DNA from: Synechococcus sp. CBW1107
GTDB taxonomy: Bacteria; Cyanobacteriota; Cyanobacteriia; PCC-6307; Cyanobiaceae
Direction of reading: 5' to 3'
Assembly: GCF_015841355.1 (NCBI RefSeq)
Contig: NZ_CP064908.1
Span: forward strand, 2,976,001-3,040,000
Length of the DNA stretch: 64,000 nucleotides
A program made the position numbers and the translations under genes. Numbering within the stretch: position 1 is the first letter of the stretch; every line of letters starts with the position of its first letter. This document shows, one piece after another, positions 46,509-55,789 of the stretch. The notes under the pieces were generated by a model, which worked only from the letters and a program-made list of their open reading frames with translations, had not been told where the DNA came from and searched no databases.

Positions 46509-47540
46509 TTAGAATTCATCATCATTATCATCAAACATAGTACTTTGATTCACTCCGCTTTGAGATGATCCATATCCAGTAGTTTTCAACTTTTCCAGTT
46601 TTCCTGCCAAATCGTGAATCAGCTGCTCACAGCGACTCTGCTGATCCTCTTTAGTAAGGCTTGAAGGATCTACAATTGGAGCATTGGTCGAGTCTCCATC
46701 CGGTCCAATGGACTTTGATGCAGCCATCAAGCTGGACAATGCAAATTCATAATCTTTATCTTGATATTGAATCTTACCCCAGCAATAGTTAAAGCGAGGA
46801 CTGTTGCTGCTTTGCACTCGGGTAAGTTCATCCTTGGCAGCACTGTATTCACCAAGATCTATATAGCATTCAGCCGCATCAATCGATAGGCGCTCTTTGA
46901 GTTTTGAAGGACATTCATCATTGTCTGCTGAACGAAGAACTGCCAAACCACGCACTTTATTACCCTGTGCGATTAGAATTTCACCAAGGAGAATTTGTGA
47001 ATAATGATTTTTCGGATCAAGTCTCAAGCAGTTATTAAGATTGCGTTCGCATTCATCCAGCTGTCCTAGCTGAAGTTGAGCAATAGCAAGCATCCTGCGT
47101 AGCTTTGTGTCGTTAGGATTTTGAAGAACTGCTTCACGTAGAATTTTAGCTGCGTTATCAGCATCTCCGAGCTGTTGCAAGAATGATGCTAGTGCAGTTA
47201 CATCCGACTTCTTGGTCGGCTTCTGTAGAAGAGCCCTGTTTGCGTACTCTTGTGCTAAAAGTTTATTACCTTCTTGAAGCCTCAGCTTACCAATACGAGA
47301 AAGCAACCTAATGTCTTCAGGTGTTAATGAAAGTGCTTTTTCAAGGTGAGCCATTGCAACTGCAGCATCACTTTCTGATCGAGCAATTGCAGCCATGGCT
47401 ACGTGATATGGAGCATAGAGTTCCCCATCAGGAACTCCAGCCAAGATCCTTCTTGCCTCAGGAAAATTTTTCTCTTTAACGATCAGGGACCGCACCTGCT
47501 TGAAGGTTGATTTCAAGTGACCTGGAAGCACCACAGCCAT
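46509..47540 (-). CDS. TPR-repeat protein (right-arm copy)
   Basis: Same 343-aa protein as at 36134-37165. Here it is followed by a truncated partner gene, so any complex with the HlyD fusion would need the other arm's product. Confidence 0.75.
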   Translation of the reverse strand: MAVVLPGHLKSTFKQVRSLIVKEKNFPEARRILAGVPDGELYAPYHVAMAAIARSESDAAVAMAHLEKALSLTPEDIRLLSRIGKLRLQEGNKLLAQEYANRALLQKPTKKSDVTALASFLQQLGDADNAAKILREAVLQNPNDTKLRRMLAIAQLQLGQLDECERNLNNCLRLDPKNHYSQILLGEILIAQGNKVRGLAVLRSADNDECPSKLKERLSIDAAECYIDLGEYSAAKDELTRVQSSNSPRFNYCWGKIQYQDKDYEFALSSLMAASKSIGPDGDSTNAPIVDPSSLTKEDQQSRCEQLIHDLAGKLEKLKTTGYGSSQSGVNQSTMFDDNDDEF

Positions 47541-48565
47541 TGTCGAGCATCTCTAAGCCAAAAAATCCTAGCACCGTCAACCAGTGGTAGTCAACTCTAG
47601 ATGTTTGTCGAGGATTGGTGACATAAATAGCGCCTGAGAATCTGAGCTTTTTGCGTTATCATTAGGAAATTTTCATTGGTTCTCATTTGCATGGATTACT
47701 TTTCCAGTAAAATCTGAGAAAACTGCTTTCCAGCAGTTCGTTCCTAGCTAAATTAACGTGACTGTCTCATCATCCTTTTATTGCTACATTATATTATCAA
47801 TCTTTGACGATGCTTGTCTCCCTGAATGAAGGGGTGGTTCTACTTTAGAGAATAAAGACTAAAACTTCCGTTTGAAAATCACCATTGATTGACTTTGGTA
47901 TTTCTCGCTTGTTCGGCTGGAGCAAATCCTTAGCTCTCTCGCTTACCCAGTATATTACTAGGTTGCTGTGATCATTACTTTGAGCGCTAGTCATTGCGAA
48001 TGGAGGTTATCCTAGCTGCATAAGTATAAATACGTCAAGTCGATCATGAATAGATTACTTGACTATAATGAATAGTATGTCAAGGCGGCTGAACTGCATG
48101 ACTTAAAGCCACTCAAGTCAGCCTAGCTAAACGCTATTGTGATTTGTCTCTAACTATATGGATGCAACAATTATTGTCTGGGCCTATCTTGTCGAATTTG
48201 GGTGCAGCATTACTTCAAATAGCAGACGCAATAAATTGATAAGTGAAACCTCATCTGAACAATTTTCAACATTCCTAAGAGAAGCGTCATTCAGGATGAT
48301 CAATGTGGCTGGACTCTGCCTTGATCACTGGATGATCCTAGCGTGCTCATCCCGGTACATCTCCGAAGTCGATTGATGCAGCACTATGGCACACACAGCC
48401 ATGCCATGCTCTCTGAGCACCAGTCATCACCTCGGCGTTTCCACTGCTCGATTTCCATTCCCAAAAGTCTGTGCGAAGCTCGCCGTTCCACTTGTTTGAT
48501 TGTCAGCACGAATGGTGAGCCCCCACCAATCCTGGTTTATTCTTAATCTTTGATCAACAGTTTCT
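47541..48565. promoter_or_regulatory. Long divergent intergenic region (right-arm copy)
   Basis: Inverted duplicate of 35109-36133; the imperfect TTGAC palindrome maps to 48059-48083. In this arm the region still drives both gene runs directly, since IS256-F is absent. Confidence 0.4.
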
Positions 48566-49336
48566 ATGTTTACTCTTTTTCTGCCCGGCAGTTTTCGCCG
48601 AAGTTCCGATTATGTCTGGTTGAGTCAATGTTTGGCACATAATAGTGACTTTTACACTGTTGATTATCCGGTCTCTACTACTGTCGCCAAACTAAATTCT
48701 GAGTTTTATAGTTCAGATTGTATGCTCCAGGTCCGTCGAGAGTTAATTTATGGTAGCCAATCAATATCGGATTCGAGACTTTCGATTGCCTATGAGGACT
48801 CAGTCATGGGATCTTTTCTAGAACAAGTTAGGAAACGTCATGGTAATTCAATTTCTGATCATGAGATCCTTTCTCACACACTAGTTGTTGGTCATAGTCA
48901 AGGAGCAGGGCACGCCGCAGTTATGGCTATAGATCACAGTCTCAACGGCGTGCTGCTCATTTCAGGACCAGCTGATTCATACCAGCATGTTCCTTCTTCC
49001 TGGACTGGGATCAGGGCAAGAACTTCCAGAAGTCATGTTAAGATGTTTATCCATGCTGAAGATCGACATTCGAGAATGTGTCTATACCATTCAACCCTCC
49101 TTGGATTAAGCAATATTAGTGTGCTCACGGAGTCATCTAAGTTAGAAGATGTCATATCCAGTCAAGTTGTCATTGACACAAGGCCCTTGCCTCCCTTAAA
49201 GTCACATGATTGCTTGACGTTCGATTCAGAAAAGCTTGATGACTTCAACAAGTTATATTTATCTAACGTTATCACCAAGCACAAGTCGCTATCTAGCGAG
49301 TCCCTAACAAGCACCCTCTTAAGTTCGTTAAATTAA
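48566..49336 (+). CDS. Alpha/beta hydrolase-like protein (intact copy)
   Basis: This 256-aa protein opens with MFTLFLPGSF and has the nucleophile elbow GHSQG at residues 109-113 (Ser111), preceded by the strand HTLVV and followed by AGHAAVMA, as in alpha/beta hydrolases. After the next strand (NGVLLISGP) an Asp in IHAEDRH and a His in KSHDCL could complete the triad. It has no signal peptide. Such proteins include esterases and thioesterases; the substrate is unknown. It heads a run of four genes with spacings of 12, -8 and 4 bases, so all four are probably one transcript. It is AT-rich like the rest of the cluster. Confidence 0.65.
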   Translation: MFTLFLPGSFRRSSDYVWLSQCLAHNSDFYTVDYPVSTTVAKLNSEFYSSDCMLQVRRELIYGSQSISDSRLSIAYEDSVMGSFLEQVRKRHGNSISDHEILSHTLVVGHSQGAGHAAVMAIDHSLNGVLLISGPADSYQHVPSSWTGIRARTSRSHVKMFIHAEDRHSRMCLYHSTLLGLSNISVLTESSKLEDVISSQVVIDTRPLPPLKSHDCLTFDSEKLDDFNKLYLSNVITKHKSLSSESLTSTLLSSLN

Positions 49337-49348
49337 TCCGACTTAACA

Positions 49349-49873
49349 ATGAAGAATTCCTCGCTTTTTAATTTTCTAACAACTAAAACAGTTGACGACT
49401 CATCTCATGAAGCTCATAAAAGTGAAACTACGCAGTACCAGACCGCTAATTCCTTCGACTCTTGTCTTGAGGTATTGATGGAGCGAGCTAATCTTGACAG
49501 CACTGTTGCTGGTCGAGAAAACAGTATAGAATACAATACACTGACTCAGATTGTTTCAGTTTCCCGAAAAGATGCCGATCAATCTTACGTTGATGTTTCG
49601 GATGACGAAGATGCTGAACATCAGCTTGATCCTCAGCCATCAAGTTCTGAGCTTGTAGCGGAGCCCTTCAGTGAGATGGAGTCTGAAAATGCTCATGTAG
49701 CGTTATTTAAATTCTTATTTGACCCAATTGATCCTTCTTTTCATAATGATGAGTCATCTGATTTGATTCTTTCTACTGAACTCATTAATGATCTTCAGAA
49801 TCTGAAGGACCGAATGCAGCATCGTTACAACGTTCTTAAGAGAAACCTTTTTAATATTCAATCTCATGAGTGA
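49349..49873 (+). CDS. Acidic hypothetical protein, 174 aa
   Basis: The protein is rich in Ser, Asp and Glu (DVSDDEDAEHQLDPQPSSS near residues 85-100), with a more ordered C-terminal third (ALFKFLFDP, then a helix LINDLQNLKDRMQHRYNVLKR). No family is recognised. The layout, with a disordered acidic N-terminus and an amphipathic C-terminal helix, could suit a chaperone or scaffold, or a cargo protein; I cannot choose. Its last eight bases overlap the sulfotransferase start, showing coupled translation. Confidence 0.55.
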   Translation: MKNSSLFNFLTTKTVDDSSHEAHKSETTQYQTANSFDSCLEVLMERANLDSTVAGRENSIEYNTLTQIVSVSRKDADQSYVDVSDDEDAEHQLDPQPSSSELVAEPFSEMESENAHVALFKFLFDPIDPSFHNDESSDLILSTELINDLQNLKDRMQHRYNVLKRNLFNIQSHE

Positions 49874-50849
49874 GCCTATCTTCTTATTGAGTCCCCCTCG
49901 TTCCTTTTCTTCAGTTGTTTCGTCTATAATTGGACAGCATCCCCAGCTTTATTGCTTTCCGGAGTTGCATCTGTTATGGCGCGATGATATAGAGCATGTT
50001 CTTTCAAGTAAATCTAATATTACTCAATCTCGTTTTGCTCCTAGTGGACTGCTACGAGCAATTGCACAGATTCATGAACAGGTTCAGAATAGTGCTTCCT
50101 GCAGTCGTGCATGGATGTGGCTTGCCAATCATAGATCTCTATCTACTAAGGAATTGTTTGATTATTTGTGTGCGGCTCATGAACCCAAGCTATGTATTGA
50201 GAAATCGCCTGGAAATACTCGATCAATTGATCGAATGATAAGACTTTTCAAATTTTATCCCAAAGCCAAATTCATCCATCTTACTCGGAGTGTCGTAGGC
50301 TCTTCTAAGTCACTTAAGGAGTTTTTTGAACATCGTGATTCAAATCAAGGTGAGCGTAAGAGTCTCCGACATCCACTTGTTAAAGATAACTATGCTTTAA
50401 TGTGGTATGCTACTCATAAGAGCATATTGAAGTTTCGTTCGATTATACCTCCGTCCAATTTTCTTACAGTCAAGGGTGAGTCTATCCTAACTGAGCCACA
50501 TTCAGTACTTCCTCAAATCTGCGAGTGGTTAGGAGTGTCGACTGACAAGCGAAGCATCGATGAAATGCTCCATCCAGAGAATTCTCCGTATGCCTTCTTT
50601 GGACCCCGTATGGCTCCATGTGGTAATGATCCAAAGTTTATTACTAATCCTGAATTTAGACCGATGCGCAGGAAGGAATATTCATTCGAACAAGTCAGGA
50701 CTTACCTAAATTCAAATGATCGCTCAAACTTTACTCGCTACTACGTGGAGAGGTCTAGTAGCGAGGAAGCTATTTCGCGTTTACAAGATTGGAATCAGTC
50801 AATACTTGAACTAGTCTTAGATATCGAAGCACAACTTGGCTACGCTTGA
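49866..50849 (+). CDS. Sulfotransferase family protein
   Basis: A 327-aa enzyme expected to transfer sulfate from PAPS. The 5'-phosphosulfate loop is FLLSPPRSFSSVVS at residues 6-19, and the 3'-phosphate loop is KFIHLTRSVVGSSKS at 135-149 (Arg141 and the following serines). CIEKSPGN near residue 110 is the block that often precedes the acceptor site. No signal or membrane anchor is visible, so it acts in the cytosol. Bacterial members of this type modify cell-surface glycans, lipids or peptides. It lies between the acidic protein and the 354-aa protein. Together with the second sulfotransferase-like gene in the divergent operon it suggests that sulfation is central to the cluster. Confidence 0.8.
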   Translation: MSEPIFLLSPPRSFSSVVSSIIGQHPQLYCFPELHLLWRDDIEHVLSSKSNITQSRFAPSGLLRAIAQIHEQVQNSASCSRAWMWLANHRSLSTKELFDYLCAAHEPKLCIEKSPGNTRSIDRMIRLFKFYPKAKFIHLTRSVVGSSKSLKEFFEHRDSNQGERKSLRHPLVKDNYALMWYATHKSILKFRSIIPPSNFLTVKGESILTEPHSVLPQICEWLGVSTDKRSIDEMLHPENSPYAFFGPRMAPCGNDPKFITNPEFRPMRRKEYSFEQVRTYLNSNDRSNFTRYYVERSSSEEAISRLQDWNQSILELVLDIEAQLGYA

Positions 50850-50853
50850 ACGA

Positions 50854-51918
50854 ATGAATTTGCTTTCTATTCCCCTCCCTGGAGGGGCCAGCGAGACTCA
50901 GCAAATATTGGCTGTCCATCAGTCAATCAATTCTGCCGGACTGTGGGTTCTTCTTACTACGACTTCTTCTCGCACTCTTGTCTATTGTACATCATCTTTT
51001 TCTGATGCACGCTTTGTGCTTCCGTACTACTTTGTTTATCTTGGTTCATCGCTCAATGGTGAGCTATTCTTTATAACTGACGAGCCTGAAAGTACTCAAC
51101 CTTTCTTGTATGTTTTACATTTTGACCCTTCTGTGGGTATCAAAGTGACTAGCGCTAAGATTAATTGCAATTCTAGTCATTGGAATCAATTACTTAAACT
51201 CTGTAAACCTCGTGCTAACTTGCTAGGTGCGTCTACTTTGAATAGTTCTCCTTTGCTTAATGATAATGCCTTCAACGAGTCTTTCTTGTCCTCAGTTTGT
51301 GTTCCGTTTCATAGTTATCGTGATGTACTATCTATAAGGAATCTTGCATCGCCATTATCATCCTGTTATAATTGCAGTTCGGCAATAGTCAATGCTATCT
51401 CTGTTTTTCAATCTCACTATCCGTACCTGTCACCTGTTGATGCTATTGAGTTCAGTGATCATACGGTTGCACTTGTTGCCAATGATTCTTCTATCAGAAC
51501 TTTGAGTTGTGGGGTTGAATCTAGACTATTTGCCTGTAAGGGCTCGGCTAAGCCTACTCTTGTTCTTGGACGTTCTCTCTTCTCCATTGATAATTCATTG
51601 TCATTTGCACCTTCTGCATCAGTCATAGTTCACCCATCATTAGGCTTGGTCTTAGCTTCTTCACAGCATTGTGACTTGTCTTCCAAATTTTCTCAGTCTA
51701 ACAGGCTTTGTGTATTCAGCCTAGATTATACAACAACTTCTATGTATTGTTCATCTGAATTTGGCTCTACATTTGTATTAGTTGACAAAGTCGTGCATCG
51801 TGACCATGATCTTGTGCCGATGCTTGTGCATCATCTAGATTATTCCCAAACGCTTTTTTATTCGTCTCGGGTTGATCGTTCAGTTATTTATTTCTTAGAT
51901 GACGTTCAAATTTCATAA
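50854..51918 (+). CDS. Hypothetical protein, 354 aa, beta-rich
   Basis: Ser/Leu/Val-rich with many short predicted beta strands (LWVLLTTTSSRTLVYCTSS, YFVYLGSSLNGELFFITDE, PTLVLGRSLFSID, SASVIVHPSLGLVLASSQH). The spacing suggests a beta-propeller or beta-sandwich, but no repeat signature is clear. Ten or so Cys are scattered. I chose the ATG at 50854; a TTG at 50836 would overlap the sulfotransferase by 14 bases. No signal peptide is seen. As the last gene of the run it could be a binding protein for the product; the function is unknown. Confidence 0.6.
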   Translation: MNLLSIPLPGGASETQQILAVHQSINSAGLWVLLTTTSSRTLVYCTSSFSDARFVLPYYFVYLGSSLNGELFFITDEPESTQPFLYVLHFDPSVGIKVTSAKINCNSSHWNQLLKLCKPRANLLGASTLNSSPLLNDNAFNESFLSSVCVPFHSYRDVLSIRNLASPLSSCYNCSSAIVNAISVFQSHYPYLSPVDAIEFSDHTVALVANDSSIRTLSCGVESRLFACKGSAKPTLVLGRSLFSIDNSLSFAPSASVIVHPSLGLVLASSQHCDLSSKFSQSNRLCVFSLDYTTTSMYCSSEFGSTFVLVDKVVHRDHDLVPMLVHHLDYSQTLFYSSRVDRSVIYFLDDVQIS

Positions 51919-52298
51919 TTGTTTCACAAGCAAATTCCATTTTTATTTACGAATCGTTCATACTGTAAATTATGCTTAGACCTGCATGCCGCTACGTGTA
52001 GATTGCGTTACATCTATAGCTATGCCCCCTGTTATGTGTTGATGTGTGTCTAATTTAAAGTTTTGTGATGCTAAGCGATTCTTTGCTAAGCGGACAGCCT
52101 CTGAATTCCAAGCCTTGCCGGTAAAAAATGCAGGCTATTTTGGGATGTCGAGTGATATACGCGGTCCATTCTTTTTGCCTAGTGCATTACATGAGGCTAG
52201 ATGCTTGTAAGTACTATCGACGTTAAGTCTTTAACATTCAGTTTAATACTTTACTTCGTCTCGTGCATCTTGTTGAATTCTAATTTGTTGCGCCGGCA
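51919..52298. other. AT-rich intergenic region (right-arm copy)
   Basis: Inverted duplicate of 29768-30147, between the 354-aa gene and the left tip of IS3-b. Nothing was recognised in it. Confidence 0.4.
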
Positions 52299-52640
52299 CC
52301 CCCGGGTTCAGGAAAGATGTCCCCCCTTTCATTCGTACATCCGGGGGCTTGAGGACATGACCAATGCGTCGTTACAGCGAGGCCGTCAAGGCTGATGTGA
52401 GAAGGCGGATGAGCCCGCCCCAGAGGCAGAGCGTGGCCCGGATTTCAGAAGAGATGGGCATCCACGTGATCACTCTCTACAAATGGAGGAAGGCCTGGCG
52501 GTTGCAGGGGGAAGTGGTGCCGGCATCCGAGAGGGAACCAGAAGGCTGGAGCGCTGCCGACAAGTTCACCGTGGTCCCCCTGCGTCAGGAAAGTTGTCCG
52601 CTCGGTCTGACCCATCCACCAGGGGGCCAAACCGACGACC

Positions 52641-53150
52641 ATGAAACCGACCTATGACACCGCTGTGCGGGACCAAGTCCGCCAGCGCATGAGCCCGCCA
52701 AACCGGGAGAGCGTGGCCGAGATCGCCCGCTCTACCGGGATCACGACCCAGACCCTCTACAACTGGCGCAGCCAGTGGCAGAAGCAGGGTCAGCTCGTGC
52801 CAGCCACCACCAAGCCGCCAGAGCAGTGGAGCGCTCTCGACAAGCTGGCCGCTGTGATCCAGGCGGCCGGCCTGAGTGGCCCTGATCTCGGGGCCTTCTG
52901 CCGTGAGCGGGGCCTCTACCCCAAACAGCTTGCCCGCTGGCGGCAGGCCGCCGAGGATGCCAATGGCCCCAGCGCTCCGAGCATGGCTGATCAGCGAGAA
53001 CTTCAGCGTAAGAATCAGGAGCTGATTCGCCAGAATCGCCGCTTACAACGCGAATTGGAGAAGAAGGAGAAGGCTCTCTCGGAGGCGGCAACACTGCTGA
53101 TGCTCTCAAAAAAGCTCGATCAGCTGTGGCCACGGGACGAGGAACAATGA
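52641..53150 (+). CDS. IS3-a OrfA, DNA-binding transposase subunit
   Basis: 169 aa. An N-terminal helix-turn-helix (RESVAEIARSTGITTQTLYNW, about residues 20-42) binds the element ends. A second HTH-like block, GAFCRERGLYPKQLARWRQ, is near residue 83, and a coiled coil (LQRKNQELIRQNRRLQRELEKKEKAL) at 117-150 allows oligomers. The frame passes through the slippery heptamer at 53108-53114 near its end. The arm boundary of the inverted duplication (52891) falls at residue 84. Confidence 0.9.
   Translation: MKPTYDTAVRDQVRQRMSPPNRESVAEIARSTGITTQTLYNWRSQWQKQGQLVPATTKPPEQWSALDKLAAVIQAAGLSGPDLGAFCRERGLYPKQLARWRQAAEDANGPSAPSMADQRELQRKNQELIRQNRRLQRELEKKEKALSEAATLLMLSKKLDQLWPRDEEQ
53108..53114 (+). promoter_or_regulatory. 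-1 ribosomal frameshift site A_AAA_AAG in IS3-a
   Basis: The heptamer AAAAAAG lies in the zero frame of orfA as tcA AAA AAG, and orfB is open in the -1 frame from this point. This is the classical IS3-family signal for making the OrfAB fusion transposase. I did not find a clear downstream stem-loop. Confidence 0.75.
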
Positions 53151-54205
53151 TCCCGCCAGAGGATAGAAGTCAGCTGATGGAATTGTTCCGAGAAGGTCTC
53201 AAAGAAGGGGCTTCTGCCACGGCGATTGCAGATCTGATCGGTATCTGCTCACGCACGTTACGGCGCTGGGGCATTGCGTTCCAGACACATGGATTCAGCC
53301 AGGATCGCCGCAAAGGCTCTCCACGGAATGTGGCGCACCGATTCACACCAGAAGAGCGGCAGCGCTTAATTCACATCGTCAACGATCCGCGATTCGCGGA
53401 CCTCACTCCCGCCCAGATCGTGGCCATCCTTGCCGAGGAGCGAATCTATGTGGGTTCAGAGTCCACGATTTACCGCATCATGCGGCAAGAGGGTCTGCTG
53501 AACCACCGTGGCAGAACCCGCCTGCCGCGTGAGCCCAGGGAGGTTCCGGTGTTGGAAGCAACGGGCATCCATCAAGTACTGGCCTGGGATATCACCCTCC
53601 TCCCCGGCCCCGTGAAGGGGCAGTTCTATTACCTCTACATGGTGATGGATGTATGGAGCCGGCGCATCCTCGGCGCAGAGGTGCATGAGCATGAATGTAG
53701 CGAGTTGGCCAGCGCATTCTTTGATCGTGTCTGCCGCGATGAAGGGATCAGCAAGGAGACTGCTGCGGTCCTGCACTCGGACAATGGCGCCCCCATGCGC
53801 TCATTCACTCTGGCGGCCAAGATGGCGGAGCTGGGGGTGTCGCTTTCGTTCTCGAGGCCACGCGTCAGCAATGACAACGCCTATGCCGAGTCGTGGTTCC
53901 GCACGATGAAATACCACCAGAGTTATCCGCTCAGGCGATTCCGGGATCTGCTTTCGGTGAAAGCCTGGGTGGATGGCTTTGTCGAGTGGTACAACGCTGA
54001 GCACCGGCACAGCGGCATCAAGTACGTGACGCCCAATCAGCGCCATTACGGCCAGGCTGACGCGATCTGCGCCATCCGCCAACAGACCTATGAGGAAGCT
54101 CGGCAGAGGCATCCTCAGCGCTGGAGCCGGCCACCCCGCAACTGGTTACAGCCACAGGTTGTGAGCATCAACCATCCGCGACCGCAGAAACCTGTGGCTG
54201 CTTGA
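53126..54205 (+). CDS. IS3-a OrfB, DDE transposase catalytic part
   Basis: 359 aa, normally made as a -1 fusion with OrfA. A helix-turn-helix (IADLIGICSRTLRRWGIAF) opens the protein, an HTH_21-like LTPAQIVAILAEERIYVGSESTIYR region follows at about 95-125, and the integrase core comes next. The DDE residues are Asp in LAWDITLLPG, Asp in LHSDNGAPM and Glu in NDNAYAESWFRTMKY. VDGFVEWYNAEHRHSGI is the usual family ending. A separate GTG at 53126 or ATG at 53147 could start free OrfB. It is intact and looks active. Confidence 0.9.
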   Translation: MATGRGTMIPPEDRSQLMELFREGLKEGASATAIADLIGICSRTLRRWGIAFQTHGFSQDRRKGSPRNVAHRFTPEERQRLIHIVNDPRFADLTPAQIVAILAEERIYVGSESTIYRIMRQEGLLNHRGRTRLPREPREVPVLEATGIHQVLAWDITLLPGPVKGQFYYLYMVMDVWSRRILGAEVHEHECSELASAFFDRVCRDEGISKETAAVLHSDNGAPMRSFTLAAKMAELGVSLSFSRPRVSNDNAYAESWFRTMKYHQSYPLRRFRDLLSVKAWVDGFVEWYNAEHRHSGIKYVTPNQRHYGQADAICAIRQQTYEEARQRHPQRWSRPPRNWLQPQVVSINHPRPQKPVAA

Positions 54206-54889
54206 CCCTCAACAATCTAGGCCCCCGTGGCTGTCCGATGGCGCCCCTCCAAGGGCGCGATCGGCAACAGCCGCGATCAGGGGCCGGACGCCCCAACCCC
54301 GACCGAAGACAGCCATCGATGACAACAACACCCCGGCCGTGCGGCCCCTGAACCTCAACTCGCAGTACAGTCCATCTCGGTGCTCAGCTCAGCACCCCGA
54401 GCGGACAACTTCCCTGATAGGTCCCGGGTGCTCGAGACCGCTGGCCTCAACGCCACCGAGCTCAGTGCCTACTGCCGTGAGCGGGGGCTGTTTCCTGAGC
54501 AGGTGAGCCGTTGGCGGCAGGCAGCCCAGGATGCCAACGCCAAGCCGCTGCTGACGATGGCCGAGCAGAAGGAGCTCGAAAGGCTCCGAGCCCAGGACCA
54601 GCGCGAGATCAAGGCCCTCAAGAAGGAGCTGCAGCGCAAGGAGAAGGCCCTGGCGGAGGCGGCGGCATTGCTGGTGCTGCGAAAAAAGTGGGAGGCCTTC
54701 TGCTCGGAGGACGCGGAAGGCTGACGTGCGCCGCGCACCGGCGGAAGGTGATCGAGCTGATCGGCGAGGCGAATGCCGCTGGTGCCGGCCTGGTGAGTGT
54801 CTGCGGTGAGATCGGCATCTGCCTGCGTACCCTCAAACGCTGGCGGAAGGCCTTTCTGGGTGATGGGGACGGTGTGAGGTGGTTGGCTT

Positions 54890-55789
54890 TTACTGGACCA
54901 ATACGGGCTCAGTGATCGTTAACTCTGAGCGGGATGGGTCAGTTGTTGTCTCAGTATAGACCACATAGGGAGTTCTGCCTCCCAGTGATCGGTGAGGTCT
55001 TACATGGCAGTACCTCCAGAGAAAGCGAGCGAGGCTGATCTCCGCATCCCAGCCATCCTCATAGGCCCTGATATACACCTCCTCGTACTTGACTGTTCGC
55101 CACAGGCGTTCCACCAGGATGTTGTCAAAACAGCGCTTCCGACCTGACCAGCTGATCTTGATCTTTTCCTTTCGAAGCCGCTCCACGAAGTCTGACGAGG
55201 TGAACTGACAGCCTTGGTCGGAGTGGAAGACACTGGGCTTGCGGCCACTCCCCAGGGCCATCTCCAGGGCTTCCAGGCAGAACTCCGTGTCAAGGCTGTT
55301 GGACAGCCTCCAGCTGAGCACATGACGTGAGTAAAGATCGATGATGGCCACCAGGTAGAGGAAGCCCTTCCGCAGAGGGATGTAGGTGATATCGGTTGCC
55401 CAGATCTCATCCGGTGCCTTGATCTCCTCCAGGTCCACAAGGCACGGAAATCGTTCCGCTGGATCGACGGGAATGGTCGTCCTGGATTTTGGGTAGACAG
55501 CCCGTAACCCCATGCGCCGCATGAGGAGTCGTACCCGGTCACGCCCCACCTTGATCCCGTCGGCGGCCAGGTAGTCGACCATGCGGCGGCTGCCGGAAGC
55601 AGGATCTTCCAGATACCAGGCATCAATCCTGGCCATGATTCTGAGAGTGTCGGCTCTGACCGGCGCCGGCCTGTAGTAGAGGGTGGATTTCGGGAGTCCA
55701 AGCAGCTCACACTGTCGCCGAACCGAGAGCTGTGGATGGTGCTGATCAACCAGTCTGCGTAATTCATGGACGGTCGAGCAGCTGAGACT
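54890..55789 (-). CDS. IS3-c OrfB, DDE transposase catalytic part
   Basis: About 299 codons, open from near the A-run at 55789-55796. VHELRRLVDQHHPQLSVRRQ and LGLPKSTLYYRPAP form the N-terminal helical part; a first ATG is at 55636 (MARIDAWYLED). The core has Asp in EIWATDITYIPL, Asp in FHSDQGCQFTS and Glu in NILVERLWRTVKYEEVY, so the triad is complete. It belongs to a different IS3 subgroup from a and b. The frame is +1 relative to orfA, not the expected -1, so expression of a fusion needs slippage on the eight-A run, or this copy has lost one base. Confidence 0.85.
   Translation of the reverse strand, partial: SLSCSTVHELRRLVDQHHPQLSVRRQCELLGLPKSTLYYRPAPVRADTLRIMARIDAWYLEDPASGSRRMVDYLAADGIKVGRDRVRLLMRRMGLRAVYPKSRTTIPVDPAERFPCLVDLEEIKAPDEIWATDITYIPLRKGFLYLVAIIDLYSRHVLSWRLSNSLDTEFCLEALEMALGSGRKPSVFHSDQGCQFTSSDFVERLRKEKIKISWSGRKRCFDNILVERLWRTVKYEEVYIRAYEDGWDAEISLARFLWRYCHVRPHRSLGGRTPYVVYTETTTDPSRSELTITEPVLVQ

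Larger units (their letters stand above)
45084..52891 (-). repeat. Right arm of the 7.8-kb inverted duplication
   Basis: Exact reverse-complement partner of 29175-38590 without IS256-F. Its left end abuts the tip of IS256-G. Its right end (52891) has no visible scar: it lies inside the intact orfA of IS3-a, so this arm continues into the ancestral flank on that side, as the left arm does at 38590. Confidence 0.95.
52576..54426 (+). mobile_element. IS3-family element a, intact
   Basis: About 1851 bp. Reading frame continuity of the IS3-b orfA fixes the ends: a 3-bp duplication GGT at 52573-52575 and 54427-54429. Inner inverted repeats share TCAGG(A/G)AAGTTGTCCGCTCGG; the outer nine bases are diverged. 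Codes for orfA and orfB in a -1 arrangement. Confidence 0.85.
52364..54724 (+). pseudogene. IS3-b orfA, split by IS3-a
   Basis: 52364-52575 plus 54430-54724 rejoin to 168 aa in frame, reading ADKFTVVLETAGLNATELS, which aligns without gaps to the orfA of IS3-a (ALDKLAAVIQAAGLSGPDLG). The N-terminal helix-turn-helix (RQSVARISEEMGIHVITLYKW) and the C-terminal coiled coil (LKKELQRKEKALAEAAALL) are visible. A slippery A_AAA_AAG in the zero frame at 54682-54688 should drive a -1 shift into orfB. Confidence 0.85.

Noticed and set aside
48158-48546. Two overlapping frames of 72 and 67 codons in the divergent region, also in the left arm
   Set aside because: Neither has family character or a ribosome site, and they lie where promoters are expected.
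52201-52395. 64-codon frame with a hydrophobic stretch before IS3-b
   Set aside because: It crosses the IS3-b tip and overlaps the orfA start in another frame; a chance frame.
29175-52891. Inverted duplication as a pure assembly artefact
   Set aside because: The arms differ by IS256-F with a clean 8-bp duplication and by one base, so they are probably real separate copies; read evidence would still be decisive.
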